A stretch of 64,000 nt of DNA from Jeongeupia sp. USM3 (GTDB taxonomy: Bacteria > Pseudomonadota > Gammaproteobacteria > Burkholderiales > Chitinibacteraceae): NCBI RefSeq assembly GCF_001808185.1, contig NZ_CP017668.1, forward strand, positions 1,054,001 to 1,118,000, written 5' to 3'. Positions within the stretch are counted from its first letter, which is position 1. Each line of letters opens with the position of its first letter. The notes beneath the pieces were generated by a model. The model was not told where the DNA came from. It ran no database searches and was given only the letters and a program-made list of their open reading frames with translations. Positions 16,127-23,547 of this stretch are shown piece by piece. A program made the position numbers and the translations under genes.

Positions 16127-16759
16127 ATGACCACCAACAACTGGAATGACTTCAACGACGCCGAATCACAGCAGTCCGGTTTCGAACTGATCCCAAAAGG
16201 CACCGCCGTCCCGGTGCGCATGACCCTCAAGCCCGGAGGTTATGACGACCCGTCGCAGGGCTGGGGCGGCGGTTACGCCACCGAATCCTTCGACACTGGC
16301 TCCATCTACCTCGCCGCCGAATTCGTGGTCACTGCTGGCGATCATGCCAAACGCAAGATGTGGAGCAACATCGGCCTGCACTCCCCAAAGGGGCCGACCT
16401 GGGGGCAGATGGGGCGCAGCTTCCTTCGCGCCGCGCTCAACAGCGCCCGCAACGTCAACCCGCAGGACAACAGCCAGCAGGCCGCTGCCGCCCGCCGCAT
16501 CCAAGGCTTCCACGAACTGGATGGTCTGGAGTTCCTGGCCCGCGTGGACATCGAGAAGGACGCCAAGGGCCAAGACCGCAACGTGGTCAAGCTGGCGGTC
16601 GAACCCGATCACCCCGACTACGCCAAGTTGATGGGCGTGCCCTCCAAGGGCAGCTCCGGCGGTGGCACCTCCGGCACGCCAGCGCAGGCAGCCCCTGCGT
16701 ATCAGGCATCCACCCCTCAACGCGCACCCGTGACGGGCAAACCGTCATGGGCTCAGTAA
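16127..16759 (+). CDS. Probable phage single-strand DNA-binding partner of the Sak4-like ATPase
   Basis: This 210-residue protein starts at ATG 16127, after CAGGAG. The core (about 20-165) is beta-rich (FELIPKGTAVPVRMTLKPGG, then YLAAEFVVTAGDHAKRKMW). A flexible Gly/Ser/Ala/Pro tail follows (KGSSGGGTSGTPAQAAPAYQ), ending SWAQ. OB-like phage SSBs paired with Sak4 have this layout. Function is inferred from neighbourhood and shape, without a recognised motif. Confidence 0.65.
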   Translation: MTTNNWNDFNDAESQQSGFELIPKGTAVPVRMTLKPGGYDDPSQGWGGGYATESFDTGSIYLAAEFVVTAGDHAKRKMWSNIGLHSPKGPTWGQMGRSFLRAALNSARNVNPQDNSQQAAAARRIQGFHELDGLEFLARVDIEKDAKGQDRNVVKLAVEPDHPDYAKLMGVPSKGSSGGGTSGTPAQAAPAYQASTPQRAPVTGKPSWAQ

Positions 16760-16768
16760 GGGGGGCGA

Positions 16769-17269
16769 ATGAAATGCTGGGTCTGCAAACGACAGGCTCG
16801 GGGATTCGGCCACACCGACAACCGTCACGGTGTCGGCAATCCCCGGCGCTATCCCATCGACTGGGTGTTCTGCTCGCAGCGTTGCCAGAACGCGTTTCAC
16901 GCGCTGTACGGCAACTGGCTGCGGGTCAAGGATGGCCGCACAGACACCAAGGAGGTCGCCATGATCGATCCATCTGACGTCGAACTGGCTGCGATGAAGA
17001 AATGCCTCAAAGCCTTCGGCGAGGCAGCGGGCGGGATCGGCTTCGCCAAACCACTGGGCGACTACTCCGAAGCCGAGGCGCTGCAGGTGATCGACGCCAT
17101 CGTCACTTGCTACACCGAAGCAATGATCGAGCACCACGAGGAGAGCAAGTACCCGCCGGTGCGCGGCATGACGCCCATGCCCGATCCCATGACCGCGAGT
17201 GCTGCCAACCCGTTCGCCGATCTGGAGGACGACCTGCCTTGGGATGAACCGAAGGGGAAGAAGCCATGA
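16769..17269 (+). CDS. DUF6511-type zinc-ribbon phage protein
   Basis: This 166-residue protein opens MKCWVCKRQARGFGHTD and continues to WVFCSQRCQNAFHALYG. This gives a CxxC...CxxxC-type zinc site over residues 3-36, the DUF6511 pattern. The rest is helical and acidic, ending in a charged tail. It lies between recombination genes and overlaps the nuclease start by 4 nt. Its biochemical role is not known. Confidence 0.8.
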   Translation: MKCWVCKRQARGFGHTDNRHGVGNPRRYPIDWVFCSQRCQNAFHALYGNWLRVKDGRTDTKEVAMIDPSDVELAAMKKCLKAFGEAAGGIGFAKPLGDYSEAEALQVIDAIVTCYTEAMIEHHEESKYPPVRGMTPMPDPMTASAANPFADLEDDLPWDEPKGKKP

Positions 17270-18003
17270 TCGACTTCAACTCCTCATCGAGCATCTCGGG
17301 TCAGGTCACCAGCTTGGTGGACACGGGCATGCAGCAGGCCCGCGCCCGCCAGTCCGAACGCCAGTACCTCGGGGCCTCGCGTCTGGGCGTGACCTGCGAG
17401 CGCGCGCTGCAGTTCGAGTACGCCAAGGCTCCTATCGACCACGGGCGCGGCACACCGGGCCGGATGCTGCGCATCTTCGAGCGCGGCCATGTCATGGAGG
17501 ATTGCATGGTCGCGTGGCTGCGGGACGCAGGTTTCGACCTGCGCACCCGCAAGGCCGATGGTGAGCAATTCGGTTTCTCCGTGGCCGATGGCCGCCTGCA
17601 GGGCCACATCGACGGCGTCATCGTCGGTGGCCCGGAGGGCTTCGCCTATCCCGCGCTCTGGGAATGCAAATGCTTGGGCAACAAATCCTGGAGCGATCTG
17701 GAGAAGAAAGGCCTGGCCATCTCCAAGCCCATCTACGCCGCGCAAGTGGCGATCTACCAAGCCTATCTCGAACTGCACGAGCACCCGGCAATCTTCACGG
17801 CGCTCAACGCCGACACGATGGAGATCTACACCGAGGCCGTGCCCTTTGACGCAGCCCTTGCCCAGCGCATGTCGGATCGGGCGGTGAAGGTCATCACGGC
17901 GACCGAGGCGGGAGAACTCCTGCCGCGCGCCTTCAATGACCCGACCCATTTCGAATGCCGGATGTGCGCGTGGCAAGACCGCTGCTGGAGGACACCAGCA
18001 TGA
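17266..18003 (+). CDS. PD-(D/E)XK (Cas4/RecB-like) phage exonuclease
   Basis: This 245-residue protein has nuclease motifs in order. GHVMEDCMVAWLRDAG near 75 resembles motif I, GHIDGVIVGG near 114 holds the Asp, and ALWECKCLG near 130 gives E-x-K. C-terminal cysteines (FECRMCAWQDRCW, about 229-241) match the Fe-S type cluster of Cas4-like nucleases together with an N-terminal Cys (VTCERALQFEYAKAP). It probably resects DNA for the Sak4-dependent recombination pathway encoded upstream. Both ends overlap neighbours by 4 nt. Confidence 0.85.
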   Translation: MIDFNSSSSISGQVTSLVDTGMQQARARQSERQYLGASRLGVTCERALQFEYAKAPIDHGRGTPGRMLRIFERGHVMEDCMVAWLRDAGFDLRTRKADGEQFGFSVADGRLQGHIDGVIVGGPEGFAYPALWECKCLGNKSWSDLEKKGLAISKPIYAAQVAIYQAYLELHEHPAIFTALNADTMEIYTEAVPFDAALAQRMSDRAVKVITATEAGELLPRAFNDPTHFECRMCAWQDRCWRTPA

Positions 18004-18254
18004 CCGACAACAACACTCCGGCGAATGCCATCGAACCGATGATCGACGCCAAGCAGGCCGCCGCCGCACTGCGCCTGCCGTACTACTGGTTCGCCGACCA
18101 CGCCATGCGCAGCAAGTACCGGATTCCGCACTACTTGATGGGCGGTCTGGTGCGCTACCGTTTGTCTGAACTCTCAGCGTGGGCCACGCGCAGCACTGCC
18201 GTACAAGACCGTGATGCTCAGGATGCGGACGCACCTGTCGAGGGGGCCGAATGA
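18000..18254 (+). CDS. AlpA-like helix-turn-helix protein
   Basis: This 84-residue protein has a compact HTH: MIDAKQAAAALRLPYYWFAD, then YRIPHYLMGGLVRYRLSELS. This matches AlpA/excisionase-type regulators. The ATG overlaps the nuclease stop and the TGA overlaps the primase start, so it is coupled on both sides. It may regulate replication-gene expression or mark the origin, by inference. Confidence 0.78.
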   Translation: MTDNNTPANAIEPMIDAKQAAAALRLPYYWFADHAMRSKYRIPHYLMGGLVRYRLSELSAWATRSTAVQDRDAQDADAPVEGAE

Positions 18255-20542
18255 TCGACTTCAACGACACCACTCAAACTGCGGAGCACGACCGGGAATC
18301 TCAGCGCGACGAGATCCGTGCCGAATTGATCGCGCGACTGGACTCGGTGCTGACCACGATGTTTCCGGCAGGCAAGAAGCGCCGGGGCAAGTTCCTCATT
18401 GGCGACACCCTTGGCAGCCCGGGCGACAGCCTCGAGGTGGTGCTCGAGGGCGAGAAGGCAGGACTGTGGATGGATCGTGCCACCGGCGACGGCGGAGACA
18501 TCTTTGCACTGATCGCCGCTTACCTTGGGGCCAATGTCCACACCGACTTCCTCCGGGTGCTCGACGAGGCCGCCGATCTGCTCGGGCGTGCTCGGTCGGT
18601 GCCGGTGCGCAAAGCCAAGATGGAAGCCCCGGTCGACGATCTCGGCCCGGCCACGGCGAAGTGGGACTACTTCGATACCACCGGCAAACTGATCGCAGTC
18701 GTGTACCGCTACGACCCGCCCGGGCGCAAGAAGGAGTTCCGGCCTTGGGATGCCAAGCGGCGCAAGATGGCTCCACCCGATCCGCGCCCGCTGTACAACC
18801 AGCCTGGGCTGGCTGCTGCTGGCCACGTCGTGCTGGTCGAGGGCGAGAAGTGCGCGCAGGCCTTGATCGCCATCGGCGTGGTGGCAACCACGGCGATGCA
18901 TGGTGCGAACGCCCCGGTCGACAAGACCGACTGGTCGCCTCTGGCGGGCAAGTCGGTGCTGATCTGGCCCGACCGGGATGCGCCGGGCTGGGATTACGCC
19001 GACCGTGCATCGCAGGCGATCCTGAACGCGGGCGCGACCACGGTCGCCATCCTGGTGCCGCCCGACGACAAGCTGGATGGCTGGGACGCAGCCGATGCCA
19101 TCCCCGAGGGCTTCGACGTCGGTGGCTTCCTCGCCGTCGGCGAACGGATGCCGGTGATGCGCTCGGTCGAGGAAACACCGCCTCCCGATCTTCTGACCGG
19201 CGTCGACTGGACGACGGAAGACGGTCTGTCCTCGGCCTTCACCCGCCGCTATGGCGAAGACTGGCGCTACTGCGCGCTGTGGGGCAAATGGCTGGTCTGG
19301 ACGGGCGTGCGCTGGAATCCCGATCAGGTGCTCTACGTGTCTCACCTCGCACGCGGCATCTGCCGGATGGCTTCGCTCAAGGCGGATAGCCCCCGGCTCA
19401 CGGGCAAGCTGGCCAGCTCCGCCACGATTTCGTCCGTCGAGAAAATCGCACGCTCCGATCCCAAGCACGCATCCACCGCCGAGGAGTGGGATGCCGACGT
19501 CTGGGCGCTCAACACCCCGGGCGGCGTGATTGATCTGCGCACGGGCAGGATGCGACCGCACCGGCGCGATGACCGGATGACCAAGGTGGCCACCGCCACA
19601 CCGCAGGGCGACAGCCAGACGTGGCGCACATTCCTGGCTGACGTCACTGGCGGTGACGCCGAGCTGATGGCCTACCTGCAACTGATGGTCGGCTACTGCC
19701 TGACGGGCGTGACCAGCGAGCACGCGCTGTTCTTTCTTTACGGCACGGGCGCGAACGGCAAGTCGGTGTTCGTCAACGTGCTGACCACCATCTTGGGCGA
19801 CTACGCGGCCAACGCACCGATGGACACGTTCATGGAGGCGCGCACCGACCGGCACCCGACCGATCTGGCGGGCCTGCGTGGCGCACGCTTCGTGTCATCC
19901 ATCGAAACCGAGCAGGGTCGACGCTGGAACGAATCCAAGGTCAAGGCCATCACCGGTGGCGACAAGGTGTCTGCGCGCTTCATGCGCCAGGACTTCTTCG
20001 AGTACGTGCCGCAGTTCAAGTTGGTGATCGCGGGCAATCACAAGCCCTCGATCCGTAACGTAGACGAGGCGATGAAGCGGCGACTGCACCTGATCCCTTT
20101 CACGGTGACGATCCCGCCCGAGCGCCGCGACGGCAGGCTGACCGAGAAACTGCTCAAGGAACGGGACGGCATTCTGGCGTGGGCAGTCGAGGGCTGCAGT
20201 CTTTGGCAACGCCAGGGTCTGAAGCCGCCCGCCAGCGTGGTGTCGGCAACCGAGGAGTATTTCGAAGCCGAGGACGCGCTCGGGCAGTGGATCGAAGAGC
20301 GCTGTCTGCTGGCCAAGTCCCACCGCGAAGGCGTTTCCGAACTGTTCGCCGACTGGCGCGAATGGGCTGAGCGCGCAGGCGAGTACGTGGGCTCGGTCAA
20401 GCGTTTCTCCGAACTGATGGCAACCCGCAAGTTCGAGAAATGTCGGCTGACCGGGGGCGCTCGCGGCATCACAGGCATCGCCCTCAGACCCAAGCCCTAT
20501 CACCCACAAAGTGGCCATGGCTTCCCCTACCGAGATGACTGA
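18251..20542 (+). CDS. Phage primase-helicase (TOPRIM plus SF3/D5-type ATPase)
   Basis: This 763-residue replication protein has a TOPRIM-like centre: VLVEGEKCAQALIAIGV near 195, then a DxD in IWPDRDAPGWD near 237. A C-terminal superfamily 3 helicase of P4/D5 type follows, with Walker A GTGANGKSVFV near 498 and a sensor-like FKLVIAGNHKPSIR near 590. These proteins lay RNA primers and unwind DNA at the phage origin. The N-terminal 100 residues lack an obvious zinc finger. A 25-bp inverted repeat begins 7 bp after the stop codon and may be linked to initiation. Confidence 0.92.
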   Translation: MIDFNDTTQTAEHDRESQRDEIRAELIARLDSVLTTMFPAGKKRRGKFLIGDTLGSPGDSLEVVLEGEKAGLWMDRATGDGGDIFALIAAYLGANVHTDFLRVLDEAADLLGRARSVPVRKAKMEAPVDDLGPATAKWDYFDTTGKLIAVVYRYDPPGRKKEFRPWDAKRRKMAPPDPRPLYNQPGLAAAGHVVLVEGEKCAQALIAIGVVATTAMHGANAPVDKTDWSPLAGKSVLIWPDRDAPGWDYADRASQAILNAGATTVAILVPPDDKLDGWDAADAIPEGFDVGGFLAVGERMPVMRSVEETPPPDLLTGVDWTTEDGLSSAFTRRYGEDWRYCALWGKWLVWTGVRWNPDQVLYVSHLARGICRMASLKADSPRLTGKLASSATISSVEKIARSDPKHASTAEEWDADVWALNTPGGVIDLRTGRMRPHRRDDRMTKVATATPQGDSQTWRTFLADVTGGDAELMAYLQLMVGYCLTGVTSEHALFFLYGTGANGKSVFVNVLTTILGDYAANAPMDTFMEARTDRHPTDLAGLRGARFVSSIETEQGRRWNESKVKAITGGDKVSARFMRQDFFEYVPQFKLVIAGNHKPSIRNVDEAMKRRLHLIPFTVTIPPERRDGRLTEKLLKERDGILAWAVEGCSLWQRQGLKPPASVVSATEEYFEAEDALGQWIEERCLLAKSHREGVSELFADWREWAERAGEYVGSVKRFSELMATRKFEKCRLTGGARGITGIALRPKPYHPQSGHGFPYRDD

Positions 20543-20693
20543 GCAATCCGGGCGAGTGACGGATTTGACGGGTTTCCTGATTGACGCGCTACGCGTGCGC
20601 GCACGTAAAGGCTGTTATCCCAAGAACCCGTCGCATCCGTCACTCGCCCCCGAACTGGAGCACGACGATGAACACAACGATCCTGGCCCTTGA
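20535..20693 (+). CDS. Possible 52-residue peptide overlapping the inverted repeat
   Basis: The frame MTEQSGRVTDLTGFLIDALR bridges the primase stop (20542) and overlaps the RuvC-like start (20668). Most of its codons lie in the inverted repeat at 20550-20649, so the peptide may be a by-product of the DNA structure. Coupling to the primase end would be possible. Confidence 0.3.
   Translation: MTEQSGRVTDLTGFLIDALRVRARKGCYPKNPSHPSLAPELEHDDEHNDPGP
20550..20649. repeat. 25-bp near-perfect inverted repeat with internal palindrome
   Basis: The arms are 20550-20574 and 20625-20649, matching at 23 of 25 positions. Each arm contains two TGACGG-type hexamers (GTGACGG and TTGACGGG, and their complements), giving four iteron-like copies. 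The 50-nt centre contains the perfect palindrome GTGCGCGCAC. The position directly after the primase-helicase gene suggests a replication origin or a transcription control site. Confidence 0.75.
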
Positions 20694-21132
20694 TCTGGGC
20701 ACACACACCGGGTGGGCTCTGCAGCACCTGGACGGCACCATCACCAGTGGCACCGAGCACTTCAAACCGCAACGATTCGAGGGTGGCGGAATGCGCTTCC
20801 TTCGCTTCAAGCGCTGGCTCAATGAACTGCTCTCGGCCAGCAACCACATCAACGCGGTGTTCTTCGAGGAAGTTCGACGGCACGCGGGCGTTGATGCGGC
20901 ACACGCCTACGGCGGTTTCATGGGGCACCTGACTGCGTGGTGTGAGCATCACAACATCCCATACCAAGGCGTTCCGGTCGGCACGATCAAGAAGCACGCG
21001 ACCGGCAAGGGAAACGCGGGCAAGGACGAAATGATCGCGTCCGTTCAATCGCGCGGCTATGCCCCGACCGACGACAACGAAGCCGATGCCCTAGCGCTAT
21101 TGCACTGGGCGGTCGAGACGCAGGAGGTGTGA
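20668..21132 (+). CDS. RuvC-like phage Holliday-junction resolvase
   Basis: This 154-residue RNase H-fold protein opens ILALDLGTHTGWALQHLDG with the first catalytic Asp. VFFEEVRRHAGVDAAHAYGG near 70 gives the Glu, and YAPTDDNEADALALLHWAV near 133 gives the C-terminal Asp pair. This is the order of RuvC and related phage resolvases. It probably resolves branched replication or recombination DNA before packaging. Start ATG 20668 follows GAGCACGACG. Confidence 0.85.
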   Translation: MNTTILALDLGTHTGWALQHLDGTITSGTEHFKPQRFEGGGMRFLRFKRWLNELLSASNHINAVFFEEVRRHAGVDAAHAYGGFMGHLTAWCEHHNIPYQGVPVGTIKKHATGKGNAGKDEMIASVQSRGYAPTDDNEADALALLHWAVETQEV

Positions 21133-21133
21133 C

Positions 21134-21343
21134 GTGAAGGTTCCGACACCCCAATACCGCTGCCCCCTCGGTCGTCTGCAACCTCAAGCCACGGATCTGA
21201 ATGCGATCAAGGAACGTGGCTGGCATGACCAGCGCATCTTGGTCGTCTCCGCTGACGACGAACGCCTCGACTGGATGGAGCGCGAACTGGTGCGCCAGAT
21301 CGGCGAGCGCCTCTACGGTGCGGGAGGACGACACCATGGCTGA
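21134..21343 (+). CDS. Small phage protein of unknown function
   Basis: This 69-residue protein was not recognised. It begins MKVPTPQYRCPLGRLQPQ, and residues 30-60 form a strand-helix unit (ILVVSADDERLDWMERELVR). It starts 1 nt after the resolvase stop and overlaps the next gene by 8 nt, so it belongs to the early operon. Confidence 0.7.
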   Translation: MKVPTPQYRCPLGRLQPQATDLNAIKERGWHDQRILVVSADDERLDWMERELVRQIGERLYGAGGRHHG

Positions 21344-21749
21344 CCGTCGCAACGCGTGGACAATCGAGGACGTAGCCGCTCGCTTCGAAGAGGCGGCCAG
21401 CACTGCACGCCGTTTGCCACCCGTGCGGGTGCAGGGCTACTTCAACTGCTGGCCTGCGATCAAACGCATGTCCTGGGAAAACCTCGGCGCGGAACCGGCG
21501 GTCTACCGCTTTCCTCCTGACCCTGCCGCCATCGAGCGGATGCTGGAGGTCATGCGCTGGGTTCAATGGCTGGAGGAAGAACACAGGCACTTGGTCTGGA
21601 TGCGGGCCAAGCGCTACGGGTGGCGAGACATCACGATCCGCTTCGCCTGCGACCGCACGACGGCATGGCGGCATTGGCAGCGGGCATTGCAGACGGTCGC
21701 CGACCACCTCAATGCCGCGCACGTCGGTGTCACGCTACGCGCACAGTGA
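21336..21749 (+). CDS. DUF6362-like phage protein
   Basis: This 137-residue protein is mostly helical. It opens WTIEDVAARFEEAASTARRL and has W-rich RVQGYFNCWPAIKRMSWEN. A C-terminal helix-turn-helix-like region reads GWRDITIRFACDRTTAWRHW. This matches the late-early DUF6362 family placed before packaging genes, and a late-gene regulator role is plausible. The start at 21336 follows GGGAGGAC. Confidence 0.72.
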   Translation: MADRRNAWTIEDVAARFEEAASTARRLPPVRVQGYFNCWPAIKRMSWENLGAEPAVYRFPPDPAAIERMLEVMRWVQWLEEEHRHLVWMRAKRYGWRDITIRFACDRTTAWRHWQRALQTVADHLNAAHVGVTLRAQ

Positions 21750-22014
21750 ACACGCTCCGCGCAGCGAGACGACGAGGTGCGCTCCAAAAACGTGGGCAAT
21801 TTAGGGTAATGCTTGCCGTGTTTGTCCTCGCCTTGCCTTGTTTGTCCGTTTCGAGGCTCCGCAGCCCTGCAACAAAACGGGCCGGTCGGGGGTAGTATTT
21901 CAGCTATCTTCTGGACAGAGGTGACGGCAGAGGGAGCCACCCGGAAATCAACGGGTCCTTCCTGGCCAAAAGCCAATGCGGGGGGCGACAGCGCGGCGCT
22001 TTTTTAGCGTCAGG

Positions 22015-22065
22015 GTGCGAACCAAGGTTCGCACGGTTCGCAGTTCGCACCCCGCCAGTTCGCAC
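22015..22065. repeat. GTTCGCA repeat cluster with a perfect 9-bp hairpin
   Basis: GTGCGAACC (22015-22023), AA, GGTTCGCAC (22026-22034) form a perfect hairpin. Further GTTCGCA copies start at 22036, 22043 and 22058, giving four direct and one inverted copy in 51 bp. It is probably a binding array for a regulator. Confidence 0.7.
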
Positions 22066-22073
22066 CAACCCCC

Positions 22074-22108
22074 AAACCCGCCCACGGTTTCCGTCGGCGG
22101 GTTTTCTA
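22074..22108 (+). terminator. Terminator hairpin just upstream of the first methyltransferase
   Basis: AAACCCGCC (22074-22082) pairs with GGCGGGTTT (22096-22104), with inner ACGG/CCGT pairing and a T-rich tail. It ends about 18 nt before the TTG start, so it can act as terminator or attenuator. The same stem recurs at 34371 and 48168. Confidence 0.75.
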
Positions 22109-22125
22109 TTTTCAGGACACCACCT

Positions 22126-23547
22126 TTGAATACGCTCAACGTCGAGTACCGCGAGGTCAAGGCGCTGATTCCCTACGCCCGCAATCCGCGCACGCATTCC
22201 GAAGCGCAGATTGCCAAGATCGCCGCCAGCATCGTCGAATACGGCTGGACGAACCCGGTCTTGGTCGATGGCGACAACGGCATCATCGCGGGCCACGGTC
22301 GTCTGGCTGCTGCACGCAAGCTGGGGCTGGATCAGGTGCCGGTGATCGAATTGACCCACCTCACCACCGCACAAAAGCGAGCCCTCGTCATCGCCGACAA
22401 CCGGCTGGCGCTTGATGCGGGTTGGGACGAAGAGATGCTGGCGCTGGAACTGGCGGAGCTTTCGGAAGCTGGTTACGAGCTGGCGCTGACCGGCTTCGAA
22501 AACATCGAGATCGACGCACTGCTGGCAGATGCCGTCTCCCCTGAAGAGGAACCGGCAGCGCAGGATGAAGCAGACGCTGACGAACCCGATGCGGCAGACG
22601 ACGTGCCTGATACGCCGGTGGTACCGGTGTCGCGCGTGGGTGATGTTTGGGCCATCGGATCGCACCGATTGATTTGCGGCGACGCCACCGACCGGACGGC
22701 GGTCGCTACGCTGATGCAGGGTGACACCGCGCGTCTGTGCTTCACCTCGCCGCCGTATGGCAATCAACGCGACTACATCTCCGGCGGCATCGGCGACTGG
22801 GATGCACTGATGCGCGGGGTGTTCGGCCATCTGCCGATGGCCGATGACGGCCAGGTATTGGTCAATCTCGGGCTGATCCATCGCGACAATGAAGTCATCC
22901 CGTATTGGGATGCGTGGCTCGGATGGATGCGCGCAGAGGGCTGGCGGCGTTTCGCGTGGTACGTCTGGGATCAGGGGCCGGGCATGCCCGGCGATTGGCA
23001 AGGCCGACTGGCCCCGAGCTTCGAGTTCGTTTTTCACTTCAATCGCAGCACCCGCAAACCCAACAAGATTGTGCCCTGCAAGCATGCAGGTCAGGAATCG
23101 CACCTGCGCGCTGACGGGTCGTCCACGGCGATGCGCGGCAAGGATGGAGAGGTCGGCGGCTGGACGCACAAGGGCCAGCCGACGCAGGACACCCGCATCC
23201 CCGACTCGGTGATCCGCGTGATGCGCCACAAGGGCAAGATTGGTCAGGACATCGATCACCCCGCCGTCTTCCCGGTGGCGTTGCCTGAGTTCGCCATCGA
23301 GTCCTACACGGATTCGGGCGACATCGTGTTCGAGCCGTTTGGCGGCAGTGGTTCCACGATGCTGGCCGCGCAGCGCACTGGTCGTATCTGTTGCAGCGTC
23401 GAGATCGCGCCGGAGTATGTGGATGTCGCCATCAAGCGCTTCCAGCAGAACCACCCGGGCGTGCCGGTCACGCTGTTTGCCACGGGCCAGTCCTTCGACG
23501 ACGTTGCTCAAGACCGTCTGGCCACCACCACGGAGGCAGAACAATGA
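22126..23547 (+). CDS. ParB-domain / DNA methyltransferase fusion (first of two, SPPY type)
   Basis: This 473-residue fusion starts at TTG 22126, after TTCAGGA. Residues about 8-100 are a ParB/Srx-like domain (LIPYARNPRTHSEAQIAKIA, then GIIAGHGRLAAARKLGLDQV). An acidic linker follows near 145-165. The methyltransferase half has motif IV TSPPYGNQ near 207, before SAM motif I FEPFGGSGST near 405, so it is beta-class. The SPP motif allows N4-cytosine or N6-adenine methylation. It probably protects phage DNA from host restriction. It overlaps the second enzyme by 4 nt. Confidence 0.88.
   Translation: MNTLNVEYREVKALIPYARNPRTHSEAQIAKIAASIVEYGWTNPVLVDGDNGIIAGHGRLAAARKLGLDQVPVIELTHLTTAQKRALVIADNRLALDAGWDEEMLALELAELSEAGYELALTGFENIEIDALLADAVSPEEEPAAQDEADADEPDAADDVPDTPVVPVSRVGDVWAIGSHRLICGDATDRTAVATLMQGDTARLCFTSPPYGNQRDYISGGIGDWDALMRGVFGHLPMADDGQVLVNLGLIHRDNEVIPYWDAWLGWMRAEGWRRFAWYVWDQGPGMPGDWQGRLAPSFEFVFHFNRSTRKPNKIVPCKHAGQESHLRADGSSTAMRGKDGEVGGWTHKGQPTQDTRIPDSVIRVMRHKGKIGQDIDHPAVFPVALPEFAIESYTDSGDIVFEPFGGSGSTMLAAQRTGRICCSVEIAPEYVDVAIKRFQQNHPGVPVTLFATGQSFDDVAQDRLATTTEAEQ

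Larger units (their letters stand above)
21750..22125. promoter_or_regulatory. 376-bp non-coding regulatory region before the methyltransferases
   Basis: No convincing gene is present. It contains a 12-bp direct repeat CC(G/T)TGTTTGTCC at 21816-21827 and 21836-21847, exactly 20 bp apart, and a T6 tract at 21999-22005 after short G+C-rich inverted bases. The GTTCGCA cluster at 22015-22065 and a terminator hairpin complete it. It probably ends early transcription and sets methyltransferase expression. Confidence 0.6.

Noticed and set aside
18218..19855. 545-codon minus-strand frame opposite the primase
   Set aside because: Shadow frame of a G+C-rich gene: no domain, no ribosome-binding site, and extreme Arg/Gly/His content. 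The plus-strand primase has clear motifs.
20535..20693. 52-residue frame as a confident gene
   Set aside because: Its codons mostly coincide with the inverted repeat and it overlaps both neighbours. Kept only as a low-confidence entry.
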